Shown here: one piece after another, positions 42,544 to 57,199 of the stretch
How positions within the stretch are numbered: the first letter of the stretch is position 1
Layout of the letters: every line of letters starts with the position of its first letter
From: Streptomyces sp. NBC_00459
Lineage (GTDB): Bacteria > Actinomycetota > Actinomycetes > Streptomycetales > Streptomycetaceae
NCBI RefSeq assembly: GCF_036013955.1
Contig: NZ_CP107903.1
Coordinates: 1,426,001 to 1,490,000 of the forward strand
Direction of reading: 5' to 3'
Length of the DNA stretch: 64,000 nucleotides
The notes under the pieces: model-generated
What the model was told of the DNA's origin: nothing
Seen by the model: the letters and a program-made list of their open reading frames with translations, nothing else
The model's database searches: none
Program-made: the position numbers and the translations under genes

Positions 42544-43377
42544 TCAGTAGCCCCGCTGGCTCGCGTAGAACACCAGCCGGTACTTGCCGATCTGCACCTC
42601 GTCACCGTTGGACAGGGTGACCTCGTCGATCCGCTCACGGTTGACGTACGTGCCGTTGAGGCTGCCCACGTCGGCGACCGTGAACATGCCGCCCTGGCCC
42701 CGTCGGAACTCCACATGCCGGCGCGACACGGTCACGTCGTCCAGGAAGATGTCGCTCTGCGGATGACGCCCGGCCGTGGTCAGGTCACCGTCCAGGAGGA
42801 AGCGGCTGCCCGAGTTCGGGCCACGCCGCACCACCAGAAGCGCCGACCCGAGCGGCAGGGCATCCACTGCGGCCTGCGCCTCGGGAGAGAGCATCGGCAT
42901 CTGCGTCTGACCGGTGACCTCGGCGTCGTACGCCTCGATACCGGAGATGGAGATCGTGGACGTCGTCTCCGAAGGCCGCTCGGGGGTGACCCCGGGCCGC
43001 AGCGGCGCGCCGCAGTTCGAACAGAAGCGGCTGTTCTCCGCGTTGCGGTTACCGCACCTCGTACACACCAGGCCCGACATCGACGGATCCTCCTGCCGCG
43101 GCTGCCCCGCCGGGGCATTGGACGCATACTGACCGGCGGAAAACTCTCCACCCGTACTTGAGGTTGACGGTTCCCCGAAACCTATGCGCCCGGACTGGGC
43201 AGGGTCAACAGACGGCGCGCCCTGACCTCCTGGAACGTCACCGCCCGGACCACCGACCTGGTCCCGGAACAGCGGACGCTGGCCGTCCGCGTCAGGCTGT
43301 GCGCGATGGCGGGCGGTCGCGTTGTCGCTGTTGCCCTCTCGCGCGCTCTTGCCGAACAACTTCGCAAACAACTTCAC
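42544..43377 (-). CDS. garA: FHA-domain protein, GarA/OdhI-like with extended N terminus
   Basis: A 277-residue protein. The C-terminal FHA domain is canonical: AGRHPQSDIFLDDVTVSRRH followed by DVGSLNGTYVNRERI. Before it lies PSETTSTISI, matching the ETTS motif phosphorylated by Ser/Thr kinases in GarA/OdhI. A zinc ribbon (CTRCGNRNAENSRFCSNCG) and a 95-residue disordered N terminus precede that, unlike the compact mycobacterial GarA. GarA inhibits 2-oxoglutarate dehydrogenase; the conserved gene context supports the same regulatory family. The GTG start has AGGGGAA upstream. Confidence 0.9.
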   Translation of the reverse strand: MKLFAKLFGKSAREGNSDNATARHRAQPDADGQRPLFRDQVGGPGGDVPGGQGAPSVDPAQSGRIGFGEPSTSSTGGEFSAGQYASNAPAGQPRQEDPSMSGLVCTRCGNRNAENSRFCSNCGAPLRPGVTPERPSETTSTISISGIEAYDAEVTGQTQMPMLSPEAQAAVDALPLGSALLVVRRGPNSGSRFLLDGDLTTAGRHPQSDIFLDDVTVSRRHVEFRRGQGGMFTVADVGSLNGTYVNRERIDEVTLSNGDEVQIGKYRLVFYASQRGY

Positions 43378-43567
43378 GGGCGATTCCCCTTGACCGAAAC
43401 AGACCCGCCCGTGGGGCAGGACGAACCCTGACTGCACCTACCGGTAGACCCGGACATCCTCACAACGTCCGCCGCCACCTGACAGTTTCCACCACGCACC
43501 ACCCATTCGGTGCGCCGACCCCCCGCAACCTCATGCCCTCCCCGGACAACCCCCATGCACCCCCGGT

Positions 43568-44464
43568 TCACTCGGAGGACGACCGAGCGTAGTCAGGCTG
43601 CTTCGCCGCTCGCAAGGCGTCCACAACGATCTTGTCCGCCCGCTCCACGGCAACGGTGGCCTGCTCCTTCTCCAGGGTCTGCACCACACCCCCGGGGATG
43701 TTGAGCGCCGGTTCGAGATCCTGCGGCTTACCGATGACCTTGAAACGATAGGGCGTGTCGATCTTGTTCCCGTCGACGCTCACTCCCCCACCGTCCTCGT
43801 CCGCCAGATAGGTCCCTGCGACCACCCGTACACCGTTGACCTGGATCGCCTCGGCACCGGCCGCACGCAACTCCTGGATCGCGTCGAGCAGCATGTCGGC
43901 TTCGACCGTTCCCTTCGTGTCCTCGACGGTCAGCGTGATCCCGGGCCCCTGCGCGGCCACCGTGCCCGCCAGGATGCCCAGTTGCCGCTCCTTCTCGACC
44001 GTCTGCTTACGGGCCTCCTCAGCCTGGTCCGAGCTGTTCTCCAACTCGGTCCGCTGATCTTCGAGACCCTGCTTCTCGTCCTCAAGACGCTGTGTACGGT
44101 CATCCAGTTCATCCAGAATGCGTACGAGGTCTTCCTGACGCGCACCGCGAAGGGCACCGTCGTTGTCACTGGTGGACGCCACCTGCACCGCCAGCCCGAA
44201 TCCGAGCCCGAACAGCAGCAGCGCGACGATGAGTTGGGCCCGGGTCACCCGCGGCGGCCACAGCCCCTTGCCCAGCCGCTGACGGCCGGTCAGCGGCGGC
44301 TCGGTCCCCGCAGCACCTGCCGCCGCGGCCCCCGCGTCCTGAGCCTGCGCATCCGAGGCCTGCGCGGGCGTGACGGAGACCTCTGCGGGCAGTTCCTCGC
44401 GCAACCGCTTCTCGCCCCCTGCGGGGAGCTTGTCGCTCGCGTCGTTCTTGTCGTTGTCACTCAT
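43568..44464 (-). CDS. DUF881 membrane-anchored protein
   Basis: A 298-residue protein with a charged N-terminal cytoplasmic tail, one membrane helix near residue 80 (LIVALLLFGLGFGLAVQVAS), a coiled coil (EDLVRILDELDDRTQRLEDE onward) and a DUF881 domain (GPGITLTVEDTKG to VNGVRVVAGTYLAD). The gene order corresponds to Rv1825. It is last of the DUF881-DUF1290-DUF881 set, 5 nt after the DUF1290 stop. These are envelope proteins of unknown function linked with division genes. Confidence 0.93.
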   Translation of the reverse strand: MSDNDKNDASDKLPAGGEKRLREELPAEVSVTPAQASDAQAQDAGAAAAGAAGTEPPLTGRQRLGKGLWPPRVTRAQLIVALLLFGLGFGLAVQVASTSDNDGALRGARQEDLVRILDELDDRTQRLEDEKQGLEDQRTELENSSDQAEEARKQTVEKERQLGILAGTVAAQGPGITLTVEDTKGTVEADMLLDAIQELRAAGAEAIQVNGVRVVAGTYLADEDGGGVSVDGNKIDTPYRFKVIGKPQDLEPALNIPGGVVQTLEKEQATVAVERADKIVVDALRAAKQPDYARSSSE

Positions 44465-44469
44465 CGACG

Positions 44470-44802
44470 TCAGGCCCTGAACACATGCCGGCGGATCGCC
44501 GCGGCATTCGAGAAGATACGGATACCGAGGACCACGACGACACCGGTGGACAACTGGGCGCCCACGCCCAGCTTGTCGCCCAGGAAGACGATCAGCGCGG
44601 CCACGACGACGTTCGACAGGAACGACACCACGAAGACCTTGTCGACGAAGATGCCATCGAGCATGGCCCGCAGACCGCCGAACACGGCGTCCAGGGCCGC
44701 GACGACGGCGATGGGCAAGTAAGGCTCGACGACAGCCGGCACCTCGGGCCGGACCAACAATCCAGCCACGACGCCCACGACGAGGCCCAGTACCGCGATC
44801 AC
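44470..44802 (-). CDS. sbp: Small basic membrane protein (DUF1290, Sbp)
   Basis: A 110-residue protein with three hydrophobic segments (IAVLGLVVGVVAGLLVR, YLPIAVVAALDAVFGGLRA and FLSNVVVAALIVFLGDKLGV) and a short basic C terminus (AAAIRRHVFRA). This family (Bacillus Sbp, Rv1824) is always sandwiched between DUF881 genes in actinobacteria. The GTG start overlaps the TGA of the upstream DUF881 gene by 4 nt. Function unknown; a link to cell-envelope or division processes is assumed. Confidence 0.92.
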   Translation of the reverse strand: MIAVLGLVVGVVAGLLVRPEVPAVVEPYLPIAVVAALDAVFGGLRAMLDGIFVDKVFVVSFLSNVVVAALIVFLGDKLGVGAQLSTGVVVVLGIRIFSNAAAIRRHVFRA

Positions 44803-45695
44803 GATGTGCCCTTCTCTGTTCTCGGCTGTGCTGTACGTACGATCACGCTCGGAGCGGCGGGCAGCCGGAGGTCGCTCTCCACGGAGATGCTGGTCCGGAT
44901 GTCGAAGTTCTCCTGCAGCGCGTGCAGATACAGTCCGTCGGCGCTGTCCTGGAACCTGGTGCTCAGCCGCTTGCCGTCCCCCACCGCGAGCACCGTGTAC
45001 GGCGGCACCAGCGGTTTGTTGTCGACCAGTATCGCGTCTCCCGCGGCCCGGATCGCCGACAGCGCCGTCAGCCGCTGCCCGTTGATCGCGACGGCCTCCG
45101 CGCCCGACTGCCACAGTCCGTTCACGACCCGCTGCATGTCCCGGTCACGCACCCGCCCGGTGTCGGAGAACCCCGAGGTCTCCCGCGCGTCCCCGCCGGC
45201 AACGCTGTCGGCTTCCTTCGCGTCGTCCACCACCAGCTTGACACCCGGCCCGTGCACCTCGGTCGCCCCCGACAGGATGCCCACCAGGTCGGCCTGTTCA
45301 CCGCCGCCCTCCGACTTCAGCGCCGCACGCTGACGCGCGCTCACGTCGTCACGCAACTGGTCGACCGTTTCCTCCAGCTTGTCGGCCGACTCGGTCTCGC
45401 GGTCGATCCGGTCGATCAGCTCTTCGCGTTCCTTGGCGACCACGGGTGCCGCTATCCGCGCCTGGGCAGCTCCCACGGTCACCACCAGCGCGGCGAGCAC
45501 CAGACCGGCGGCAAGGCCCAACTTGGCTCTGAGCGGCTTCGGCAACCCGCCGTCGCCGGCGGCCTTCCGGCGCGCGGCAGCCTCGGCGTACCCCTCGTCG
45601 AGGCTGTGGTCCATGACGTTGGTGAGCAGCGACATGGACGCGTCCGGTCGGGATCGGCTCGTGGGAATGCTCCGAACGGGGGGCTGCTGCGGCAT
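44799..45695 (-). CDS. DUF881 membrane-anchored protein
   Basis: A 298-residue protein with a membrane helix (LGLAAGLVLAALVVTVGAAQ), a coiled coil (EREELIDRIDRETESADKLE) and a DUF881 domain (HGPGVKLVVDDAKE, LWQSGAEAVAINGQRLTALS). It corresponds to Rv1823. The start is uncertain: ATGs at 45695 and 45704 are both possible, and I prefer 45695 because GGGA stands 11 nt before it. It is first of the three linked envelope genes, about 110 bp after the manC stop. Confidence 0.92.
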   Translation of the reverse strand: MPQQPPVRSIPTSRSRPDASMSLLTNVMDHSLDEGYAEAAARRKAAGDGGLPKPLRAKLGLAAGLVLAALVVTVGAAQARIAAPVVAKEREELIDRIDRETESADKLEETVDQLRDDVSARQRAALKSEGGGEQADLVGILSGATEVHGPGVKLVVDDAKEADSVAGGDARETSGFSDTGRVRDRDMQRVVNGLWQSGAEAVAINGQRLTALSAIRAAGDAILVDNKPLVPPYTVLAVGDGKRLSTRFQDSADGLYLHALQENFDIRTSISVESDLRLPAAPSVIVRTAQPRTEKGTS

Positions 45696-45803
45696 GCCGC
45701 ACATCGTCCCACGTCGCGACCAGTGCCTCCGAACGCCCCCACCGGCGTGCCGGACAGGCCCCATTGGGGAACCCTTGTCCGGCACGCGCGCGTGTACGTC
45801 GAT

Positions 45804-48299
45804 TCAGCGACCGGCGCCGTCCACGACAGCGGACCATTCGTCGAGCAGCGCCTGCGCGGAAGCGTCGTCCGGCCCTTCGGCCCACAGATGCGTGACAGCC
45901 TCCGCCGGGTCGGGCAGAACCATCACCCACCGCCCATCGGTCTCGACCACCCGCACTCCGTCAGTCGTGTCGACGAACCGCTCTCCGGCCTCCTCCACGA
46001 CCCGCCGCATGACAAGTCCCTTGACTGCCCAGGGAGTCGCCAGATCGCGCTTCAGGACATGCGCCCGCGGAATCCTGGCATCGATCTGGCTGAGCGTGAG
46101 CTGCGTCCGCGCGACCAGCCCGATAAGCCGTACGAAGGCCGCCGAACCGTCGAACACGCTGCTGAACTCGGGGATGATGAATCCGCCGCGCCCGTCCCCG
46201 CCGAAGATGGTCGACTCGTCCCGCCCGACCCGGGTCAGATCGTCGGGAGATGTAGTGGTCCACTCCACCTGTGTCCCGTGATAGGCGGCGACCTGCTCGG
46301 CGATTCGGGTAGTGGTCACCGGCAACGCCACTCGCCCACTGCGCCGTTCCGCGGCCACCAGGTCGAGCATGACGAGCAGCGCCCGGTCATCCTCGATGAT
46401 CCGCCCCTTCTCGTCGACGAGCGAAAGCCGCTCACCCACCGGATCGAAACGCACGCCGAAGGCGGCACCTGCCGACGCCACGATCTCTCCGAGCCGCACC
46501 ATCCCGGAACGCCGGGTATCCGCGGACTCCGTCGGCCTGGACTCGTCGAGACCGGGATTGATGGTCAGTGAATCGACCCCCAGTTTCCCGAGCAGACTGG
46601 GCAGCACAAGTCCCGCACTGCCATTGGACGCATCCACGACGACCTTCAGCCCGGACTCCGCGATCCCGGTCGTGTCGACGTTCCGCAGCAACGACCCGGT
46701 GTACGAGTCGAACACACTGGCCGGGAAATGCAGATCCCCGATCTCCCCAGGGAACGCCCGCCGGTACTCCTGCCGCGCGAACACCCGGTCCAGCTTCCGC
46801 TGACTTGCCTGAGAGAGGTCCGCCCCCTGCCCGTCGAAGAACATGATGTCGACGGAATCAGGCACACCGGGCGTCGTCCGGATCATGATCCCTCCGGCAC
46901 TTCCCCGCGCGGTCTGCTGCCGCGCCACCGGCAGCGGAACGTTTTCCAGGTCTCGTACGTCGATGGCGCTGGTCTGCAACGCTGAGATGACCGCCCGCTT
47001 CAGCGCGCGGGCTCCGCGGGAGTGGTCGCGCGCAGTGGTGACGGTGGACCCCTTTTTCAAGGTGGTCGCGTAGGCACCGGCCAACCGCACCACAAGCTCG
47101 GGTGTGATCTCGACGTTCAGGATTCCGGAAACTCCACGGGCACCAAAAAGATGCGCCTGCCCCCTCGACTCCCAGATCACCGAGGTGTTGACGAAGGCGC
47201 CGGCCTCGATCGTCTTGAACGGGTAGACGCGTACGTTCCCCTGAATGATCGATTCCTCACCGACGAGACACTCGTCGCCGATGACCGCTCCGTCCTCGAT
47301 CCGCGCGGCGCGCATGATGTCGGTGTTCTTCCCGACCACGCAGCCCCGCAGATTGCTGTGCTGCCCGATGTACACGTTGTCGTGCAACACGGCCCTGTGC
47401 AGGAAGGCCCCGCTCTTCACGACGACGTTCGAGCCCACCACGGTGTGCTCACGGATTTCCACACCGGCCTCGACCTTGGCGTAGTCCCCGATGTAGAGGG
47501 GCCCGCGGAGCACGGCATCGGGATGCACTTCGGCGCCCTCGGCAACCCACACACCGGGCGAGATCTCGAAGCCGTCGAGCTCGACATCGACCTTGCCCTC
47601 AAGGACGTCGGCCTGCGCCTTCAAATAGCTCTCGTGCGTACCGACGTCTTCCCAGTACCCCTCGGCGATGTAGCCGTAGACCAGCCGGCCTTCCTTCATA
47701 AGCTGCGGGAAGACATCACCGGACCAGTCGACGGAAGTGTCGGCCTCGACGTAGTCGAAGACCTCGGGCTCCATGACGTAGATACCGGTGTTCACGGTGT
47801 CCGAGAAGACCTGCCCCCAGGTCGGCTTCTCGAGGAAGCGCTCGACCTTGCCTTCCTCGTCCACGATGGTGATACCGAATTCCAGTGGATTCGGCACCCT
47901 CGTCAGGCAGACAGTGACGAGCGCACCCTTTTCCTTGTGGAAATTGATGAGCTCGGTGAGGTCGAAGTCGGTCAGGGCATCACCGGAGATGACGAGGAAG
48001 GTGTCGTCCTTCAACGCCTCTTCAGCGTTCTTGACGCTTCCGGCGGTACCGAGTGGCTTCTCCTCATTGGCATAGGTGAGCTCCATCCCGAGCTCTTCGC
48101 CGTCACCGAAGTAGTTCTTGACGAGCGAGGCCAGGAACTGAACAGTGACGACTGTCTCGTTGAGCCCATGCCTTTTGAGCAGCCGCAGCACATGCTCCAT
48201 GATCGGCCGATTGGCCACTGGCAGGAGCGGCTTGGGCATGCTTGAGGTCATTGGGCGAAGGCGTGTGCCTTCGCCTCCGGCCATCACGACGGCCTTCAT
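45804..48299 (-). CDS. manC: Mannose-1-phosphate guanylyltransferase with phosphomannomutase-like C-terminal domain
   Basis: An 831-residue two-part protein. Residues 1-240 form the nucleotidyltransferase ([46 protein letters not shown]), followed by a left-handed beta-helix of hexapeptide repeats to about 370. The rest is a phosphohexomutase-like domain whose active-site loop reads [16 protein letters not shown]; the metal loop normally DGDxDR reads [14 protein letters not shown], so mutase activity may be lost. The S. coelicolor counterpart, next to the cardiolipin synthase gene, supplies GDP-mannose for glycolipids and protein mannosylation. Confidence 0.93.
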   Translation of the reverse strand: MKAVVMAGGEGTRLRPMTSSMPKPLLPVANRPIMEHVLRLLKRHGLNETVVTVQFLASLVKNYFGDGEELGMELTYANEEKPLGTAGSVKNAEEALKDDTFLVISGDALTDFDLTELINFHKEKGALVTVCLTRVPNPLEFGITIVDEEGKVERFLEKPTWGQVFSDTVNTGIYVMEPEVFDYVEADTSVDWSGDVFPQLMKEGRLVYGYIAEGYWEDVGTHESYLKAQADVLEGKVDVELDGFEISPGVWVAEGAEVHPDAVLRGPLYIGDYAKVEAGVEIREHTVVGSNVVVKSGAFLHRAVLHDNVYIGQHSNLRGCVVGKNTDIMRAARIEDGAVIGDECLVGEESIIQGNVRVYPFKTIEAGAFVNTSVIWESRGQAHLFGARGVSGILNVEITPELVVRLAGAYATTLKKGSTVTTARDHSRGARALKRAVISALQTSAIDVRDLENVPLPVARQQTARGSAGGIMIRTTPGVPDSVDIMFFDGQGADLSQASQRKLDRVFARQEYRRAFPGEIGDLHFPASVFDSYTGSLLRNVDTTGIAESGLKVVVDASNGSAGLVLPSLLGKLGVDSLTINPGLDESRPTESADTRRSGMVRLGEIVASAGAAFGVRFDPVGERLSLVDEKGRIIEDDRALLVMLDLVAAERRSGRVALPVTTTRIAEQVAAYHGTQVEWTTTSPDDLTRVGRDESTIFGGDGRGGFIIPEFSSVFDGSAAFVRLIGLVARTQLTLSQIDARIPRAHVLKRDLATPWAVKGLVMRRVVEEAGERFVDTTDGVRVVETDGRWVMVLPDPAEAVTHLWAEGPDDASAQALLDEWSAVVDGAGR

Positions 48300-48410
48300 G
48301 TCGGAAGCGTCCTCCTTGAAGAGACGGTCTAGCCGACTTCACCCGTCCAGATTGTCCCGCACTTTTTCGAAGCGGGCCATCGAGCCACTACAGTCGCCCA
48401 ATCGGCGAGC

Positions 48411-49019
48411 TCAATCGGCCATGGCGTCCGCACGGACCAGCCGGCGGACTTGTACCACGTAGAGGACTCCTGCCCACCAGTACAGGGTTGTACCCCATCC
48501 GGCGAACGCCCATCCGAAAATAGCAGCGAGTGACGAGATCCATCCACTTCCGTCACTGAGCAGTAGAAGTGGGAAGGCGTACATCAGGTTGAACGTAGCG
48601 GCCTTCCCCAGGAAGTTCACCTGCGGCGGCGGATACCCGTGACGCCTGAGGATGCCCACCATCACCAGCAGAACCAGCTCTCGCGCCAACAGTGCAGCGG
48701 TCAACCAGATTGGCAGAATCTCGCGCCACGTGAGACCGACCAAAGTCGAGAGAATGTAGAGCCGATCGGCTGCAGGATCAAGGAGCCGGCCGAGACTGCT
48801 GATCTGGTTCCAGCGCCTCGCGAGCTTGCCGTCCAGATAGTCACTGATCCCGCTCAGCATGAGTACCAGGAGCGCCCAGCCGTCGCTCTCCGGACCGCCG
48901 AACTCAGGCCGAAGGATCAACCAGAGAAAGACGGGTACGCCGACGAGGCGCGCCATGCTGAGGATGTTCGGGATGGTGAGGACCCGGTCTGTCTGGACGC
49001 GGGTCTCCTGGACCTCCAC
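48411..49019 (-). CDS. CDP-alcohol phosphatidyltransferase, probable cardiolipin synthase
   Basis: A 202-residue membrane enzyme with six hydrophobic segments. The signature for the CDP-alcohol phosphatidyltransferase family is SDYLDGKLARRWNQISSLGR followed by LLDPAADR, with all key Asp residues. The S. coelicolor protein in the same position is the eukaryote-like cardiolipin synthase, which joins CDP-diacylglycerol and phosphatidylglycerol; M. tuberculosis has PgsA2 here. The GTG start has AGGAGG 7 nt upstream. The rRNA operon terminator lies just 56 bp upstream. Confidence 0.93.
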   Translation of the reverse strand: MEVQETRVQTDRVLTIPNILSMARLVGVPVFLWLILRPEFGGPESDGWALLVLMLSGISDYLDGKLARRWNQISSLGRLLDPAADRLYILSTLVGLTWREILPIWLTAALLARELVLLVMVGILRRHGYPPPQVNFLGKAATFNLMYAFPLLLLSDGSGWISSLAAIFGWAFAGWGTTLYWWAGVLYVVQVRRLVRADAMAD

Positions 49020-49074
49020 CCGGGAGCCTCCTGAGGGAAATGAGCCAACGATGCCCCCTGACCCTACCTCAACG

Positions 49075-49119
49075 CAAAAAAGCTCCGGCTCTCGGGCGGT
49101 ATGCCCAAGAGCCGGAGCT
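49075..49119 (-). terminator. rRNA operon terminator
   Basis: Perfect 12-bp stem (AGCTCCGGCTCT and AGAGCCGGAGCT) immediately followed on the minus strand by a run of T, 10 nt after the end of 5S rRNA. Confidence 0.95.
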
Positions 49120-49128
49120 ATAAAAGGA

Positions 49129-49247
49129 GTTCGGCGGTGTCCTACTCTCCCACAGGGTCCCCCCTGCAGTACCATCGGCGCTGTGAGGCTTAGCTTCCGG
49201 GTTCGGAATGTAACCGGGCGTTTCCCTCACGCTATGACCACCGAAAC
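49129..49247 (-). rRNA. rrf: 5S ribosomal RNA
   Basis: The 119-nt gene reads GTTTCGGTGGTCATAGCG at its 5' end on the minus strand and ends with ACACCGCCGAAC, standard for Streptomyces. The 96-bp spacer to 23S contains the right arm of the 23S processing stem. Confidence 0.97.
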
Positions 49248-49343
49248 ACGGTGAAACACATATCAACCGCACCACACCCGGTGGCCCCGGGCATGGGGTT
49301 GTTCGTGGTTTCAGAACCAACACAGTGGACGCGAGCAACTGAG

Positions 49344-54313
<4,970 letters not shown>

Positions 54314-54620
54314 ATGTCAACCCGTAATCGGGTCACACCACGAGAGCGGAACAGTCAAGCGGAATAAGCCCGACCGTTCACAGCGTCCTCGCTGTGTTTA
54401 CTACTTCAAAGGAACCTCGCCCTCCCGAACGGGAGAGACGGGGTATCAACAAACTTGGCGTTGATTTTTGGCACGCTGTTGAGTTCTCAAGGAACGGACG
54501 CTTCCTTCGTACTCACCCAAGAAAATCTTTTAGGCTTTCCTTCGGGCGCTTCCCTTCGGTGTTTCAAACTCTATCAGTGTTTTTCCGGCCCCCTGACCAC
54601 CGTTCAGCAAGCATGCAGAA
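54314..54620 (-). promoter_or_regulatory. rRNA operon leader and promoter region
   Basis: Before 16S the minus strand has a boxA-like TTGAGAACTCAACAGCGTG (about 54472-54490), typical of Streptomyces rrn leaders. A -10-like TAGAGT lies near 54568-54573 within CTGATAGAGTTTG, as in known Streptomyces rrn promoters; the -35 is less clear. Several promoters probably lie in tandem up to about 54700. The 54620-54879 stretch also holds the crr promoter and an inverted repeat CGCAA-5-TTGCG at 54731-54745. Confidence 0.6.
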
Positions 54621-54879
54621 CGAGACCCCGGGATAGGATCTGACAAGTTGGATGCTGCCAGGCAAAGACGCTTGATCGCGTCACTCCGCCCCAGGCAGGA
54701 GAACGACTGTACACGGGCCATCGGAGCGGGCGCAAATCGATTGCGTGGGCCTCCAGGGACGCCAACCGGCCTCTCTCCCACGGAACCGGCACTTCATATG
54801 ACATACGCTGCTCAACAGTGTGCCGTCCGGGAACAGGCAGCGACGGCCCGTATGAATCTCCACCCCCGGGAGGCTTCCC

Positions 54880-55329
54880 TTGACCACCGTGACGTCCCCT
54901 CTTGCAGGACGCGCCATCGGACTGGCCGCCGTGCCGGATCCGGTCTTCTCCGGGGCCATGGTCGGCCCCGGTACCGCGATCGACCCCGTGCGTGAACCCT
55001 CGGAGGCCGTCGCCCCCGTGACCGGAGTCATCGTCTCGCTCCATCCGCACGCCTTCGTCGTCGTTGACGACGAAGGCCACGGTGTACTCACTCACCTCGG
55101 TATCGACACCGTGCAGCTCAATGGCGAGGGCTTCGAACTGCTCGTCAACAAGGGCGACACCGTGACACGTGGTCAGAGCGTGGTGCGCTGGAACCCGGCC
55201 GCCGTGGAAGCCGCCGGCAAGTCCCCGGTGTGCCCGGTCGTGGCGCTCGAAGCCACGGCCGATTCCCTCTCCGATCTCATTGAGGACGGCGCTGTGAAGG
55301 TGGGCGACAGCCTCTTCGGCTGGCAGTGA
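54880..55329 (+). CDS. crr: PTS glucose-type IIA component (Crr)
   Basis: A 149-residue EIIA-Glc protein. The two active-site histidines are His57 (SLHPHAF) and His72 (GVLTHLGIDTVQLNG), 15 apart as in E. coli His75/His90; His72 is the phosphorylated one. C-terminal sequence DGAVKVGDSLFGW is typical. The start is TTG with GGGAGG 6 nt upstream; no ATG or GTG fits. In Streptomyces crr and ptsI form the general PTS operon for N-acetylglucosamine and fructose uptake and DasR signalling. It is 77 bp before ptsI. Confidence 0.96.
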   Translation: MTTVTSPLAGRAIGLAAVPDPVFSGAMVGPGTAIDPVREPSEAVAPVTGVIVSLHPHAFVVVDDEGHGVLTHLGIDTVQLNGEGFELLVNKGDTVTRGQSVVRWNPAAVEAAGKSPVCPVVALEATADSLSDLIEDGAVKVGDSLFGWQ

Positions 55330-55406
55330 CGTCCGCGTCGGCCCACGACGGTATGCAGGAAAACCACTGCGGCGGCGGGACCCGCCGCACTATCGGAGAC
55401 GGTGAG

Positions 55407-57077
55407 ATGGAGACAACGCTGCGAGGCGTCGGCGTGAGCCACGGTGTGGCGATCGGCGAAGTTCGGCACATGGGGACGGCAGTACTCGAACCGCCTGCCA
55501 AGCAGATCCCGGCGGAGGATGCCGAGCGCGAACAGGCGCGTGCCCGCCAGGCTGTGGACGCTGTGGCGGCAGACCTGAACGCACGCGGCAATCTGGCAGG
55601 TGGCGAGGCCCAGGCAGTGCTCGAGGCGCAGGCCATGATGGCCCAGGACCCCGAGCTGATGGCGGACGTGGATCGGCGTATCACGGTCGGCAGTACGGCC
55701 GAGCGCGCCGTGTACGACGCGTTCGCCGCGTATCGCGCTCTCCTGGCGGGTGCCGGCGAGTACCTCGCTGGTCGCGTGGCTGACCTGGACGACGTGCGGA
55801 ATCGTATCGTCGCCCGGCTTCTCGGGGTGCCCATGCCCGGTGTCCCCGACAGCGACGAGCCGTACGTCCTTATTGCTCGCGACCTCGCCCCCGCCGATAC
55901 CGCGCTGCTGGATCCGACTCTGGTGCTCGGCTTCGTCACGGAGGAAGGTGGGCCGACCAGTCACAGCGCGATCCTGGCGAGGGCCCTCGGTGTGCCCGCT
56001 GTGGTGGCGTTGCCCGGTGCGGGTGAGCTCGCCGAGGGCACAGTGATCGCGGTGGACGGCAGCACGGGGGAGATCTTCGTCGAACCCAGTGCGGAGAAGA
56101 AGGCCCAGTTGCAGGCGGCAGCTGCCCAGCGCAAGGCGGCGCTGGCAGCCTCGACCGGCCCGGGCGCCACCTCCGACGGTCACAAGGTGCCGTTGCTGGC
56201 GAACGTCGGCGGGCCTGCGGACGTACCGGCTGCCGTCGCGGCGGGGGCCGAGGGCGTCGGGCTCTTCCGTACCGAGTTCCTTTTTCTGGACGACAGCAAG
56301 AATGCTCCGTCAGAGGCGAAGCAGGTCGAGGCCTACCGGCAGGTACTCGAGGCCTTCCCCGAGGGGCGCGTCGTCGTTCGGGTGCTCGACGCGGGCGCGG
56401 ACAAGCCGTTGGACTTCCTGACGCCTGCCGACGAGCCGAATCCTGCTCTGGGTGTGCGTGGTCTGCGGACCCTGCTCGACCACCCCGATGTGCTGCGTAC
56501 GCAGCTCACGGCGCTCGCGAAGGCCGCGGAGGGGCTGCCTGTCTATCTTGAGGTCATGGCTCCGATGGTCGCGGACCGTGCCGATGCCAAGGCGTTCGCG
56601 GATGCGTGCCGTGCGGCCGGTCTGCGGGCGAAGTTCGGTGCCATGGTGGAGATTCCGTCGGCCGCACTGCGGGCTCGGTCGATCCTGCAGGAGGTCGAGT
56701 TCCTGTCTCTGGGAACCAACGATCTCGCGCAGTACACCTTCGCCGCCGACCGTCAGGTGGGGGCGGTTTCTCGTCTGCAGGATCCGTGGCAGCCCGCGCT
56801 GCTCGACCTGGTCGCGCTGTCCGCCGAGGCGGCGAGTGCCGAGGGCAAGAGCTGTGGTGTCTGTGGTGAGGCGGCCTCGGATCCGCTGCTCGCATGTGTG
56901 CTGATCGGTCTGGGTGTCACCTCTCTTTCCATGGGTGCGGCTTCGATTCCCTATGTGCGGGCGTCGCTGGCCAAGTACACGCTGGCGCAGTGCGAGCGGG
57001 CTGCTGCGGCGGCCCGCGCTGCGGACAGCGCCGACGAGGCTCGCGACGCTGCTCAGGCTGTGCTGTCGGGCGAGTAG
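55407..57077 (+). CDS. ptsI: Phosphoenolpyruvate-protein phosphotransferase, PTS enzyme I
   Basis: A 556-residue enzyme I. The phosphorylated residue is His186 in GGPTSHSAILARALGVPAVV. The PEP-binding barrel shows EGVGLFRTEFLFLDD, RVLDAGADKPLDF, FGAMVEIPSAAL, LGTNDLAQYTFAADR and CGVCGEAASDPL with the catalytic Cys. It moves phosphate from PEP to HPr, whose gene is elsewhere. GGAG 8 nt before the ATG selects this start over an upstream in-frame ATG. A terminator hairpin follows. Confidence 0.98.
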   Translation: METTLRGVGVSHGVAIGEVRHMGTAVLEPPAKQIPAEDAEREQARARQAVDAVAADLNARGNLAGGEAQAVLEAQAMMAQDPELMADVDRRITVGSTAERAVYDAFAAYRALLAGAGEYLAGRVADLDDVRNRIVARLLGVPMPGVPDSDEPYVLIARDLAPADTALLDPTLVLGFVTEEGGPTSHSAILARALGVPAVVALPGAGELAEGTVIAVDGSTGEIFVEPSAEKKAQLQAAAAQRKAALAASTGPGATSDGHKVPLLANVGGPADVPAAVAAGAEGVGLFRTEFLFLDDSKNAPSEAKQVEAYRQVLEAFPEGRVVVRVLDAGADKPLDFLTPADEPNPALGVRGLRTLLDHPDVLRTQLTALAKAAEGLPVYLEVMAPMVADRADAKAFADACRAAGLRAKFGAMVEIPSAALRARSILQEVEFLSLGTNDLAQYTFAADRQVGAVSRLQDPWQPALLDLVALSAEAASAEGKSCGVCGEAASDPLLACVLIGLGVTSLSMGAASIPYVRASLAKYTLAQCERAAAAARAADSADEARDAAQAVLSGE

Positions 57078-57147
57078 TCGGCCGATCGGTCAGCCGCCGC
57101 CGTAGTTCGTTCGTTCGTTCGGGCAGGCTCAGTGCAGACCGTTCGTC

Positions 57148-57190
57148 GGGCGAGGGGGCGTTCCACTTCGTGTGGGGCGCCCCCTCGCCC
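57148..57190. terminator. Bidirectional terminator hairpin
   Basis: Perfect 13-bp arms (GGGCGAGGGGGCG and CGCCCCCTCGCCC) with a 17-nt loop, between ptsI and the convergent hypothetical gene. Confidence 0.85.
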
Positions 57191-57199
57191 GTTTCTCGT

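Noticed and set aside
54731..54745. CGCAA-5-TTGCG as a DasR (dre) operator before crr
   Set aside because: It does not fit the dre consensus with GGTCTAGACC-like symmetry; kept only as an unassigned inverted repeat.
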